A stretch of 32,217 bases of DNA from an uncultured Oscillospiraceae bacterium (GTDB taxonomy: Bacteria; Bacillota; Clostridia; Oscillospirales; Acutalibacteraceae). The number at the start of each line of letters is the position of its first letter. Positions within the stretch are counted from its first letter, which is position 1. The position numbers were made by a program, and so were the translations under genes. The stretch is taken from the NCBI GenBank assembly GCA_959601025.1, contig CAUGOD010000033.1, positions 1 to 32,217 of the forward strand, given 5' to 3'. Below are positions 16,127-23,916 of the stretch, in pieces. The notes below the pieces were generated by a model. The model was not told where the DNA came from, did no database searches, and saw nothing but the letters and a program-made list of their open reading frames with translations.

Positions 16127-17062
16127 TTACGCGCGATTTGCACAGCCCAGCACGTTTTCGATCTTATGCTTTACCACGGCGGTAATGGCCTCGCGGCCGT
16201 CGCCGAGGTATTGGCGGGGATCGAAATGGCCGGGATTCTCAGCCAGATGCTTGCGGATGCCGGCGGTCATCGCCAGCCGCAGGTCGGAATCAACGTTGAT
16301 CTTGCACACGGCCATGCTGGCGGCCTTACGGAGCATATCCTCCGGGATGCCGATCGCGTCGTCCATTTTGCCGCCGAACTCGTTGATCATCGCGACATAC
16401 TCCGGCATAACGGAGGAAGCGCCGTGCAGAACGATCGGGAAGCCGGGCAGACGGTCCATGACCTCCTGCAGAATGTCGAAACGGAGCTGCGGCTTCTGGC
16501 CGGGCTTGAACTTGAACGCGCCATGACTGGTGCCGATTGCGATAGCAAGGGAATCCACGCCGGTGCGGGTGACAAAATCCTGAACCTGATCCGGGTCGGT
16601 GTAGGAAGCCTTGTCTGCATCCACGTTAACCTCGTCCTCAATGCCGGCGAGCTGGCCGAGCTCAGCTTCTACGGTCACGTTGCGGGGATGGGCGTACTCC
16701 ACGACCTTTTTCGCCAGGGCGACGTTTTCTTCATAAGGCAGGTGGGAGCCGTCGATCATTACCGAAGTGAAGCCGCTGTCGATGCAGTCCTTGCACAGCT
16801 CGAAGCTGCTGCCGTGATCGAGGTGCAGGGCGATGGGCAGGCCGGTTTCTTCCACCGCGGCCTGAACCATATGGGTCAGATAGGCGGAATGCGCGTACTT
16901 CCGGGCGCCGCCGGAGGCCTGCAGGATAACCGGAGAGTTCAGTTCCTTGCAGGCGCTGACGATCCCCTGAACGATTTCCATGTCGTTGACATTGAAAGCG
17001 CCAATGGCGTAGCCACCTTCGTAGGCTTTTTTGAACATTTCTTTTGTGTTTACAAGCGGCAT
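16127..17062 (-). CDS. fba: Class II fructose-bisphosphate aldolase
   Basis: Zinc-dependent glycolytic enzyme that interconverts fructose 1,6-bisphosphate with dihydroxyacetone phosphate and glyceraldehyde 3-phosphate. The 311-residue sequence is full-length and has the family signatures: GAFNVNDME, LHLDHGSSFELCKDCIDSGFTSVMIDGS (metal ligand and catalytic Asp region), VEAELGQLAGIEDEV, IGTSHGAFKF and PIVLHGASSV. The ribosome site AGGAGG is ten bases before the ATG. It is a single-gene unit with its own terminator. A TATACT -10-like hexamer (minus strand, 17103-17098) lies upstream, with no clear -35. Confidence 0.97.
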   Translation of the reverse strand: MPLVNTKEMFKKAYEGGYAIGAFNVNDMEIVQGIVSACKELNSPVILQASGGARKYAHSAYLTHMVQAAVEETGLPIALHLDHGSSFELCKDCIDSGFTSVMIDGSHLPYEENVALAKKVVEYAHPRNVTVEAELGQLAGIEDEVNVDADKASYTDPDQVQDFVTRTGVDSLAIAIGTSHGAFKFKPGQKPQLRFDILQEVMDRLPGFPIVLHGASSVMPEYVAMINEFGGKMDDAIGIPEDMLRKAASMAVCKINVDSDLRLAMTAGIRKHLAENPGHFDPRQYLGDGREAITAVVKHKIENVLGCANRA

Positions 17063-17255
17063 TGAGAAACAACCTCCTGTTTTTTAATTCTTTGTTTAGT
17101 ATACAATACTTTTTCAAAAAGGGGAAGAGGAGGGGAGCGGATATTGTTAAAAAATTATCGCGGCCCGCGAAGAGAACTTTGTGGATTCTGCCCCTTCGGG
17201 CTTGCCTGGCTGTCCTTTGGGCTTGCCCGGCTTTTTCCCCTTCGGAAAAAACGGC

Positions 17256-18119
17256 TCATTCTTTCCTCACCAGCGACGGATGGCGGCGGCAGTAATGGAA
17301 AATATACTGCTGAGCGATGCCGGCGCATTCGCCGAAGTCGGCGGGAGTGCAGCCGGGAAACAGCTCCTTCATCGCCCGCTTCATCCATACGTCCATCGGG
17401 AAGGCTTCCGTCCTTCCCATGCCGTACAGGAGAACGCAGTCCGCCACCTTCGGCCCCACGCCGCGGATGGACTGCAGTTTCTCCCGCGCCTCGGAAAGCG
17501 GCGCTGCGGCGATCGCGCTCAGGTTGATTTCGCCGGAGGCGACCTTCCGCGCCGCGTCCAGCACATAGCCGGTTCGCCACCCCGCCCGCAGAGGGGCGAG
17601 CTCCTCCTCCGTCCGTTCCGCCAGAACGGCGGGGAGGGGGAAGGCATGGGCGAGGCCGTCCGGCTCCGACGGGTCCTCCCCGCAGGGGGCGCCGAACAGG
17701 GAGCAGAGCCGGGAAACGATTCCCTGAATCCGTTTGACATTGTTGTTCTGGGACAGGATAAAGGAGATCAGCGCCTCCCACGCATCCTGCCGGAGGACAC
17801 GGATGCCGGGAGCGTAACGGGCGCATTCCTGCAGGGCGGGGATGGCGAGATATTGATCCCGCAGGGCGGCGTAGTCCCGATCCAGGTCAAAATACCCCCG
17901 CCAGAATTCCTCGAATTCCTCCCGGCAGCAGGAGAGCAGCAGGCCCCCCGGCTGCTCCCGCAGAAAAAGGGGACGGTTTCCCGCCACGCCGCGCCAGCCG
18001 CCTTCCTCCCGATGAAAGCGAAAGCACTGGCCGCAGTCCAGCGTATCGTCCAGGCTGAACAGGGTCAGACCGCTTACCAGAATCCCCTCCGCCGTTTCCT
18101 TTATGGTAATCTCCATCAT
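17256..18119 (-). CDS. 8-oxoguanine DNA glycosylase/AP lyase (OGG1 family)
   Basis: DNA repair enzyme that removes 8-oxoguanine opposite cytosine. The N-terminal domain has the OGG1-type LDCGQCFRFHREEGGWRGV; the helix-hairpin-helix domain has IRVLRQDAWEALISFILSQNNNVKRI and SIRGVGPKVADCVLLYG. Counting from the ATG at 18119, the catalytic lysine is K224 (GPKVADC) and the conserved aspartate D243 (FPMDVW), 19 residues apart as in human OGG1. GGGAGG lies upstream of this ATG; the same frame extends further but without a ribosome site. It is divergent from the DUF6062 gene. Length of 287 residues is normal for bacterial OGG1 proteins. Confidence 0.93.
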   Translation of the reverse strand: MMEITIKETAEGILVSGLTLFSLDDTLDCGQCFRFHREEGGWRGVAGNRPLFLREQPGGLLLSCCREEFEEFWRGYFDLDRDYAALRDQYLAIPALQECARYAPGIRVLRQDAWEALISFILSQNNNVKRIQGIVSRLCSLFGAPCGEDPSEPDGLAHAFPLPAVLAERTEEELAPLRAGWRTGYVLDAARKVASGEINLSAIAAAPLSEAREKLQSIRGVGPKVADCVLLYGMGRTEAFPMDVWMKRAMKELFPGCTPADFGECAGIAQQYIFHYCRRHPSLVRKE

Positions 18120-18148
18120 ATCTGCGTTGTCCTCCCGCTGTCGGTTTC

Positions 18149-18177
18149 TGTACAATTGTAGCACAATATGCTATACT
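18149..18177 (+). promoter_or_regulatory. Promoter candidate for the DUF6062 gene
   Basis: TGTACA (4 of 6 to consensus), a 17-base spacer, then TATACT at 18172-18177 with an extended TG. Confidence 0.5.
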
Positions 18178-18243
18178 ATTCCTAGCGGAATTTATTTGGG
18201 GAATATCCCGTGCCGATTACGGAATATACAGGAAAGGATGAAC

Positions 18244-18945
18244 ATGCCCATGCGGGAGGATATCACCAGTATACCGGTAAGCGAGGTCTTTGAACCGCGG
18301 GACGGCTGCCCGATCTGCCGGATGAGGAACACGCTGGAAACGCGGGTGACCGAATACATTACCGGCGCGGCCATGATGGAGCCGGACGTGCGGCAGGAGA
18401 CCAACCGGCTCGGCTTTTGCTTCGACCATTATCAGATGATGCTGAAGAAGCGAAACCGGCTGGGGGTGGCGCTGATTCTGGAAAGCCATCTGGATGAAAT
18501 GGAGAAGCAGGTTTTCGCCGGGCCGCCCATCCTGGGGAAAAGCTCCAAAAAGCAGGCGCAGTCCGCCGGGCAGGCGTCGGGAAGCTGCTTTATCTGCCAG
18601 CAGGTGGACTGGGCGATGGAGCGGATGCTGGCCACGGTCTGCCGCCTGTGGGAGAATGAACGGGATTTCCGGCAGCTTTTTGAGGAGCAGCCGGCGCTCT
18701 GCCTGCCGCATTTTTCCCTGCTGGTGGAGACTGCCGGGACAAAAATGAGCAAAAAGGCGGCGCCGGATTTTGCCAAAGCGGCCTCCCGTCTCTGCCGGAA
18801 TTACCTGACCGGGCTGCGGGGGGACGTGTCTCATTTCTGCAAAATGTTCGATTATCGCAACACCGGCGAGGACGCCGACTGGGGGAATTCCAAGGACGCC
18901 ATCGAGCGGGCCGTATGGTGGCTGACTACCCGCGATCCCTCCTGA
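18244..18945 (+). CDS. DUF6062 family protein with CxxC motifs
   Basis: Cytoplasmic protein of about 233 residues and unknown function, recognised as DUF6062 by its N-terminal pattern: ITSIPVSEVFEPRDGCPICRMRNTLE, then MEPDVRQETNRLGFCFDHYQMML and NRLGVALILESHLDEM. Two CxxC pairs (CPIC, CFIC) plus C-x-x-H elements (LCLPHF, FCFDHY) suggest metal binding or a redox role; this is inference. The ribosome site AGGAAAGG is best spaced for the ATG at 18244; ATGs at 18238 and 18250 are alternatives. The DUF is common in Clostridia. Confidence 0.82.
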   Translation: MPMREDITSIPVSEVFEPRDGCPICRMRNTLETRVTEYITGAAMMEPDVRQETNRLGFCFDHYQMMLKKRNRLGVALILESHLDEMEKQVFAGPPILGKSSKKQAQSAGQASGSCFICQQVDWAMERMLATVCRLWENERDFRQLFEEQPALCLPHFSLLVETAGTKMSKKAAPDFAKAASRLCRNYLTGLRGDVSHFCKMFDYRNTGEDADWGNSKDAIERAVWWLTTRDPS

Positions 18946-19357
18946 GTCTGGCGAAAATGCCGAAATGTGAACAAAAACAGGGAATGTTTTCCACCACGTA
19001 AAGGGGATTCAACCCCCTGTATCAAAGAAAACCATGGAAATAAACGGGAATTCACAGTTTCAACCGGGGGAAAACCCGGGAAAAGCCGGGCTTTCTTCAC
19101 ACTTTCCACGAAGTTTTCCACACTTTCCAAACGGAGGACACCTAATACAAATTTTACAAACAGTAATCGTTCTGTGAAGTTGCCGTCCGTTTGTGAGCTT
19201 TGCCGGGGGGAATTTCGGAAGCCGTTTGATGGAGATGTCTTTTTGGGCGTGTCGCTGGATGCGGAGCCGTTTTTTTGCCGCATATTCTTCCTTTACCGCG
19301 TCAATACTGAAAAGGAACGCCGCAGGGCGGGATTTTGAGCGGGAAAGGCGGAGTGCG
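18946..19357. other. Intergenic region with short direct repeats
   Basis: No supported gene. ACACTTTCCA occurs at 19099-19108 and 19120-19129, exactly 21 bp apart, with a DnaA-box-like TTTTCCACA (19114-19122) between. Small GC-rich hairpins occur around 19000 and 19060-19090. No terminator with a T-run is seen after the DUF6062 gene. Confidence 0.45.
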
Positions 19358-19630
19358 ATGATTAAGGGAATCAACCGGCAGATCATTGAAGTGATTGATA
19401 CCGGTAATCCATATTTCGAGCGGGCGCTGCTGGTTGTCCGGCCGGGGTTTTCCGATGTGGAGCCAGGCAGGCTTCATGAGGAGGCGCAGCGGGTGGTGCG
19501 CGGGGCGGACGGCTATACCGGCCTGCGGCTGAACCGACGACGGAGACGGCGGCAGTTCTTGATACAGGGCAGCCTGACCGGGCTTTTCGGCATGCTGGCC
19601 GGCGCGCTGCTGATGGCGCTGGCCAGATAG
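19358..19630 (+). CDS. Small conserved membrane protein
   Basis: A 90-residue protein of unknown function. The N-terminal half (MIKGINRQIIEVIDTGNPYFERALLVVRPGFSDVEPGRLHEEAQRV) looks like a small soluble domain. A very basic stretch (RLNRRRRRRQ) precedes a single transmembrane helix (LTGLFGMLAGALLMAL) at the C-terminus, so the N-terminus should be cytoplasmic. The ATG has GGAG upstream. Similar small proteins occur in other Oscillospiraceae as far as I recall. Longer in-frame starts exist but lack ribosome sites. Confidence 0.75.
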   Translation: MIKGINRQIIEVIDTGNPYFERALLVVRPGFSDVEPGRLHEEAQRVVRGADGYTGLRLNRRRRRRQFLIQGSLTGLFGMLAGALLMALAR

Positions 19631-19715
19631 GAGAAACGGAAGCGGGACGGGGGACTGGACTTGCGGATAATCCCGACAGCATGAGATTTGTGGGGTTAAA
19701 ACACTATAAAAAGCA

Positions 19716-19755
19716 GAAAATGGCGTATTACAGCGTAATACGCCATTTTCCTTTG
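19716..19755 (+). terminator. Hairpin terminator after the small membrane protein gene
   Basis: A perfect 16-bp stem (19716-19731 with 19735-19750), three-base loop. The arm ends ATTTTC and is followed by CTTT, so it can act on the plus strand; A-rich flanks also permit the reverse direction. Confidence 0.75.
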
Positions 19756-19793
19756 GATTTCAACGAGTTTCCTCTTCCTTTTTGTCGGATACT

Positions 19794-20064
19794 TATGGTA
19801 TAATGTTGTTTGGGAGAAATGCGACAGCATTTCTCGATTGCGCCGCAAACAAACGCCGGCAGAGAACCCGGCTCAGCGGCGCTATGGTATAATGTCGTTT
19901 AGGAGAAATGCGACAGTATTTCTCAATTGCGCCGCTGGCGAACGTCGGCAGAGATTCCGTGAGGGCGGGCTATGATATACTGTCGGATGGGAGAAATACC
20001 GACAGGTATTTCTCAATTGCGCCGCCGGCGAACGTCGGCAGAGATTCCGTGAGGGCGGCGCTAT
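19794..20064 (+). repeat. Three tandem 88-91 bp hairpin repeats before rlmB
   Basis: Units start at 19794, 19883 and 19971. Each has TATGGTATAATGT or a close variant, a stem-loop with loop GACA (19814-19835, 19903-19924, 19991-20014), a CGCCGC arm, CGGCAGAGA, and a GGCGG-type closing arm. Stem arms covary: ATGC/GCAT in unit 1, ATGC/GTAT (wobble) in unit 2, ATACC/GGTAT in unit 3. The TATAAT-like hexamers may supply rlmB promoters. Confidence 0.85.
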
Positions 20065-20082
20065 ATTTTGGGGGACTAATAA

Positions 20083-20904
20083 ATGAAGCAAAAAACAGAG
20101 CGGCGGGAATCGCCGGATAATGCGCCGCGGGAGACGCGGGAGACTGGGGGAACACAGGAAGCGCGGGAGGATGTGATCGCCGGGCGGAACGCGGTCGGCG
20201 AAGCGCTTCGCTCCGGCCGGGCGATCGACAGCGTCCTGGTGTCCCGGGGAGAACATACCGGCAGTGTGGTCGCCCTGATCGCCCGCTGCCGCGATCGAGG
20301 CATTCCCGTCAAGGAAGCGGATTCCCGCAAGCTGGAGGCTCTCGCGGGGAACAGCCATCAGGGAATTGTGGCGCTGGCGGCCTGTAAGGAATATGCTTCG
20401 TTGGACGAGCTGTTCGCCGCGGCGGAGAAAAAAAGCGAGCCGCCTTTTTTTGTAGTCTGCGACGAGCTGGAGGACCCGCATAATCTCGGCGCGGTTCTTC
20501 GCACCGCCGAGGCGGCGGGAGCGCATGGCGTGATCATCCCGAAGCGCCGTTCCGTCGGCCTGACTTCAGCCGTATACAAGACCTCAGCCGGCGCGGTGGA
20601 GTATGTGCCGGTCGCCCGGGTGTCGAACCTGACCGATACGCTGCGGGAACTGAAAAAACGGGGCGTATGGATCTACGGCCTGGATATGGAGGGGGAAACC
20701 TGGTGCACGGCGGACCTCCGCGGCCCCATCGCCCTGGTGGTAGGGTCGGAAGGCCGGGGAATCGGCCGGCTGGTAAAAGAACAATGCGATTTTATGCTGT
20801 CCCTGCCGATGGCGGGACAGATTTCTTCCCTGAACGCGTCGGTCGCCTGCGGCATTCTGCTGTATGAGGCGGCCCGGCAGAGACAGGGCTTATCCGCCCG
20901 CTGA
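20083..20904 (+). CDS. rlmB: 23S rRNA 2'-O-methyltransferase of the RlmB/TrmH SPOUT family
   Basis: Methylates a ribose 2'-OH in 23S rRNA (G2251 in E. coli) using S-adenosylmethionine. A variable charged N-terminus precedes the substrate-binding domain (VIAGRNAVGEALRSGRAIDSVLV, LAGNSHQGIVAL). The SPOUT domain has all three motifs: DPHNLGAVLRTAEAAGAHGVI, VVGSEGRGIGRLV and LPMAGQISSLNASVACGILLYE, which form the trefoil-knot cofactor site. Length of 273 residues is normal. GGGGGA precedes the ATG. It lies 50 bases before the P-type ATPase-like gene with no terminator between, so the two are probably co-transcribed. Confidence 0.95.
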   Translation: MKQKTERRESPDNAPRETRETGGTQEAREDVIAGRNAVGEALRSGRAIDSVLVSRGEHTGSVVALIARCRDRGIPVKEADSRKLEALAGNSHQGIVALAACKEYASLDELFAAAEKKSEPPFFVVCDELEDPHNLGAVLRTAEAAGAHGVIIPKRRSVGLTSAVYKTSAGAVEYVPVARVSNLTDTLRELKKRGVWIYGLDMEGETWCTADLRGPIALVVGSEGRGIGRLVKEQCDFMLSLPMAGQISSLNASVACGILLYEAARQRQGLSAR

Positions 20905-20955
20905 GGGCATTTCCCCGGGCGCGATGCGCGCTCGTAATCCCAGGACAGGAAAGGC

Positions 20956-23649
20956 GTGACGTGTTGGATGGAATCAAGGAGTAAATCCACCGATCAGCAG
21001 ATAGAGGAAATATTGGAGGAAGCACGCCGCAAGAAGCGGGAGCGGCTGAACCAGACGCTGCCCACAGCGCAGGAAAAAACGCCCTCTTCGGAGACGGCGT
21101 CCACGGCAGCGCCCACGACAGCGCCCTATGCGCCGTCCGGCCGCCGTCGCCTGCGGGAACTGGATATGACCACTACCATCCGACCGGTTTCCCGGAACCA
21201 GCTGGCTAAAGAAACGCCGCCGGCCAAAACCGAAACACAGGCGCAGCCGTCTTCGGTTCAGGCTGTCCAGCCGCCGAAGCCGGCGGCCCCTGTTCCGCAG
21301 CCGGTTCCTCCGGCGCCGCCGCGGAAGGCCCCCGCGCCTAGGCCGACTCCGCTTCCGAATGGAAAGCCCGCGCCCTCGCCGACGCCGGTAAAAGCGGCGA
21401 AAACGGCCGAAGGGGCGGCTGTGGAGATTGAGGCGGACAGGAAAGCCGTCAAAGAACCCGGAAAGGGAAAATCGGCGGATAATGGTGAGACCAAGGTGTT
21501 TGTCCCGTTGGTGCCTCTTGTTCCGCCGGAAGAGGAGGAGCCGGACGAGGTGAAGGTCTATGTGCCGAAATCGGCCCCCCGTCCGGATCGTCCGGCCCGT
21601 CAGAAGGAAGGGCCTTTTTCCCCCATCTCTTCGCCCGCCGCTGCGGCCATGAAGCCGCTACATGAACTGGAGGAAGGCGGCGACTTTGACCAGATTCAGC
21701 TCGATAGCTTTCTGGATACCGCCGAGGGAGGGTCGGAACCGGCGGAGGAAAGCGGGGAGCTGGAGGAGGACGAGCAGGCGTGGGAAGAGCGGCTCCAGGA
21801 GGAGCGGCGGAAAAAAGCGGAGAATTTCAAGCTCCGTCCGCCCGTCGGACTGAAGCTGTCGGGGGAAGAGGAGGAAAACGACCCCGCCGAAGAGCCGGAG
21901 GTATTCGAGGACGACGAGCTGGAGGATTTCAACAGCTACGAAGAAACCGAGGCTGTGCGGAACGAGCTGAACTATCGCCGCCGGACCGGATGGCTCCAGC
22001 TGGTCCTGACCGGCGTGATCGCCGTGGCGCTGCTCGGGGTGTCGGTGGCGCTGAATCTTTTTCAGCTTCCGACGCCGAACGCCGCGCTGCTGGTGTCTAT
22101 CAACCTCTTCCTGCTCGGCGTAGCCGCGCTGATCAATCACCGCGCAGTGGGAGGCGGCATAGCCGCGCTGTTCCGGCTGAAGGCAAATGTGGACAGCGTT
22201 GCCGGTCTTTCCACCGTCGTGGTTTTGCTGCATACGGCAGCCCAGTTTCTGAATATGGAAACCGTCGCTTCCGGCCGGGCCGTGATCCTCGCTCCCGTGG
22301 CGGCGTTCGGGCTGTTCCTGAACTCCCTTGGCCGGCAGATGCTGCTCCTGCGGATCAGCCGGAATTTTCAGTTTGCTTCCTATCGCGGCGAGAAATATGC
22401 CGCGCGGATCGTGGAGGACGGCCGGGCGGCGAACGAAATCGGCCGTTCCGCCGTGGCGATCGGCGAGCCGGTGGTCTGTTATCTGGAAAAGACCGGTTTC
22501 CTGACCCGTTTCCTCGAAAATTCCTACGACGGGGATGCGGGCGACCGGGTGATGAAGCTGTATGTTCCGATATCCCTGGCGGCTTCGGCCGTGCTGGCGG
22601 TGATTTATGGGCTGGCCAGCCGGTCCGGCGACGTCCTGATGAATTCGATCACGGTGTTTGCCAGCGCGGTCTGCCTGTCCTCGCCGCTGGCGATACTCTC
22701 TTCCACCAATTTTCCCATGCTGCGGGCAGCAGGACGGGTTCTCCGCCGTGGCGCGATGCTGATCGGCTGGAAGGCTGCGGAGGAATTCGGCGGCTCTCAT
22801 GCCTTAGCGGTGGATGCGCTCGACCTGTTCCCGAGCGAGAGCGTCCTCCTGCACGGCATCAAGACCTTCTCCGGCACCCGGATCGACGAGGCGATTCTCG
22901 ACGCGGCGGCGGTGTCGATCGCCGCCGGCGGTCCGCTCTCCAGCGTGTTCCGGCGGGTGATCCAGGACCGCATCGACATTCTGCAGGACGTGGACACCCT
23001 GGTATACGAGCAGGATATGGGGATGTCCGGCTGGGTGGGTGGCCGGCGGGTGCTGATCGGCAACCGCCGCCTGCTGGAAAACCACGGCGTGGACGTGCCT
23101 TCCCGGGATTACGAGGCGCGGTATGCCAAGGATCACCGCCAGCTTGTCTACCTCTCCACAGCGGGAGAGCTTTCCGCCATGTTTGTGGTCAGCTATGTCG
23201 CCGACGAGGGGATTGCGGACGCGCTTGACGCGCTCACCGGCGCGGGAATCACCCTGCTGGTGCGTACCTGCGACCCGAATGTAACCGAAGACATGGTTTG
23301 CCGCGTTTTTGATCTGGATCCGTATTACGTCGAGATTATGGGCGCGCCGGCCGGTCGACGCTTTGAACAGCTGACGGCGGAGGAGCGGGCGGAAAACGAG
23401 GCGGTCATGGCCTCCAACGGCCGGCTGGAGGGAATCGCCTATGCCCTGACCTGCTGCCGTCGTCTCCGGGGCGCGTCCCGGCTGGCAGTGGCGGTGCAGG
23501 TGATCGGGGGCGCGATCGGCTTTGCGGCGGGGGCGCTGCTTTTCCTGTACGGGGGCCTGACTTCCGGCATTCCTGGTCTTTTCCTGTTCGCCTATTCGCT
23601 GCTGTGTCTGGTTGTCTCGTGGGTTTTGCCATGTATTCGACGAGTATAG
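20956..23649 (+). CDS. P-type ATPase-like membrane protein lacking catalytic motifs
   Basis: An 897-residue protein. Residues 1-340 are low-complexity: a charged helix, long Pro/Ala/Lys stretches and an acidic Glu-rich segment. From about 345 it follows the topology of a metal-type P-ATPase: paired TM helices, a small soluble loop, a TM pair with CLSSPLAIL (from 573) where transporters have CPC, a cytoplasmic domain, and two C-terminal TM helices. The phosphorylation motif DKTGT is replaced by VDALDLF (D620), the TGD region by RTCD (771-773), and no GDGxND is present. GGRRVLIGNRRLLENHGV keeps an N-domain-like element. ATP-driven transport is therefore unlikely; a structural or sensory role is inference. 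Start is GTG 20956 (AGGA upstream) or ATG 20968. Confidence 0.8.
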   Translation: MTCWMESRSKSTDQQIEEILEEARRKKRERLNQTLPTAQEKTPSSETASTAAPTTAPYAPSGRRRLRELDMTTTIRPVSRNQLAKETPPAKTETQAQPSSVQAVQPPKPAAPVPQPVPPAPPRKAPAPRPTPLPNGKPAPSPTPVKAAKTAEGAAVEIEADRKAVKEPGKGKSADNGETKVFVPLVPLVPPEEEEPDEVKVYVPKSAPRPDRPARQKEGPFSPISSPAAAAMKPLHELEEGGDFDQIQLDSFLDTAEGGSEPAEESGELEEDEQAWEERLQEERRKKAENFKLRPPVGLKLSGEEEENDPAEEPEVFEDDELEDFNSYEETEAVRNELNYRRRTGWLQLVLTGVIAVALLGVSVALNLFQLPTPNAALLVSINLFLLGVAALINHRAVGGGIAALFRLKANVDSVAGLSTVVVLLHTAAQFLNMETVASGRAVILAPVAAFGLFLNSLGRQMLLLRISRNFQFASYRGEKYAARIVEDGRAANEIGRSAVAIGEPVVCYLEKTGFLTRFLENSYDGDAGDRVMKLYVPISLAASAVLAVIYGLASRSGDVLMNSITVFASAVCLSSPLAILSSTNFPMLRAAGRVLRRGAMLIGWKAAEEFGGSHALAVDALDLFPSESVLLHGIKTFSGTRIDEAILDAAAVSIAAGGPLSSVFRRVIQDRIDILQDVDTLVYEQDMGMSGWVGGRRVLIGNRRLLENHGVDVPSRDYEARYAKDHRQLVYLSTAGELSAMFVVSYVADEGIADALDALTGAGITLLVRTCDPNVTEDMVCRVFDLDPYYVEIMGAPAGRRFEQLTAEERAENEAVMASNGRLEGIAYALTCCRRLRGASRLAVAVQVIGGAIGFAAGALLFLYGGLTSGIPGLFLFAYSLLCLVVSWVLPCIRRV

Positions 23650-23684
23650 CTGGAATGAATTTTTAGAAACTGGATAATATATAC

Positions 23685-23726
23685 AAAATCACTCTGTTCG
23701 GATTGTCGTACGGGGTGATTTTTTTT
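23685..23726 (+). terminator. Intrinsic terminator after the P-type ATPase-like gene
   Basis: A 13-bp stem with some G-T pairs (23685-23697 with 23710-23722) is followed by a run of T to 23726. It lies 36 bases past the stop. Confidence 0.88.
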
Positions 23727-23744
23727 GGAATTCCGAATTCCTAG

Positions 23745-23773
23745 TTGAAATGCGGACGGGGATGGGCTATAAT
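23745..23773 (+). promoter_or_regulatory. Promoter of the EF-G paralogue gene
   Basis: TTGAAA (23745-23750), a 17-base spacer and a perfect TATAAT (23768-23773). Leader length to the TTG start is about 135 bases. Confidence 0.88.
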
Positions 23774-23783
23774 TACAAAGTAG

Positions 23784-23869
23784 TTTCACAGCATATTTTC
23801 TTTTTTGTGAAATATTGCTTAATCGCGTCGAAACCTGTCCGGACAGCGGGAAAACGACCGTCCGGCAGG
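23784..23869 (+). promoter_or_regulatory. Structured 5' leader of the EF-G paralogue
   Basis: Two hairpins: a 7-bp TTTCACA/TGTGAAA stem (23784-23790 with 23806-23812), and a longer imperfect stem pairing 23834-23844 with 23860-23869. No T-run follows, so translational control or mRNA stability is more likely than attenuation. Not matched to a known riboswitch. Confidence 0.4.
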
Positions 23870-23916
23870 CGTACGCGGCTCGGCACAGCGCCACCATATG
23901 AAAGGAGAGTTCACGA

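Noticed and set aside
18967..19338. 123-residue open frame before the small membrane protein
   Set aside because: GTG start with no ribosome site and no domain; overlaps another open frame on the opposite strand.
19794..20064. CRISPR array
   Set aside because: Units are 88-91 bp with no separate spacers, and no cas genes are present.
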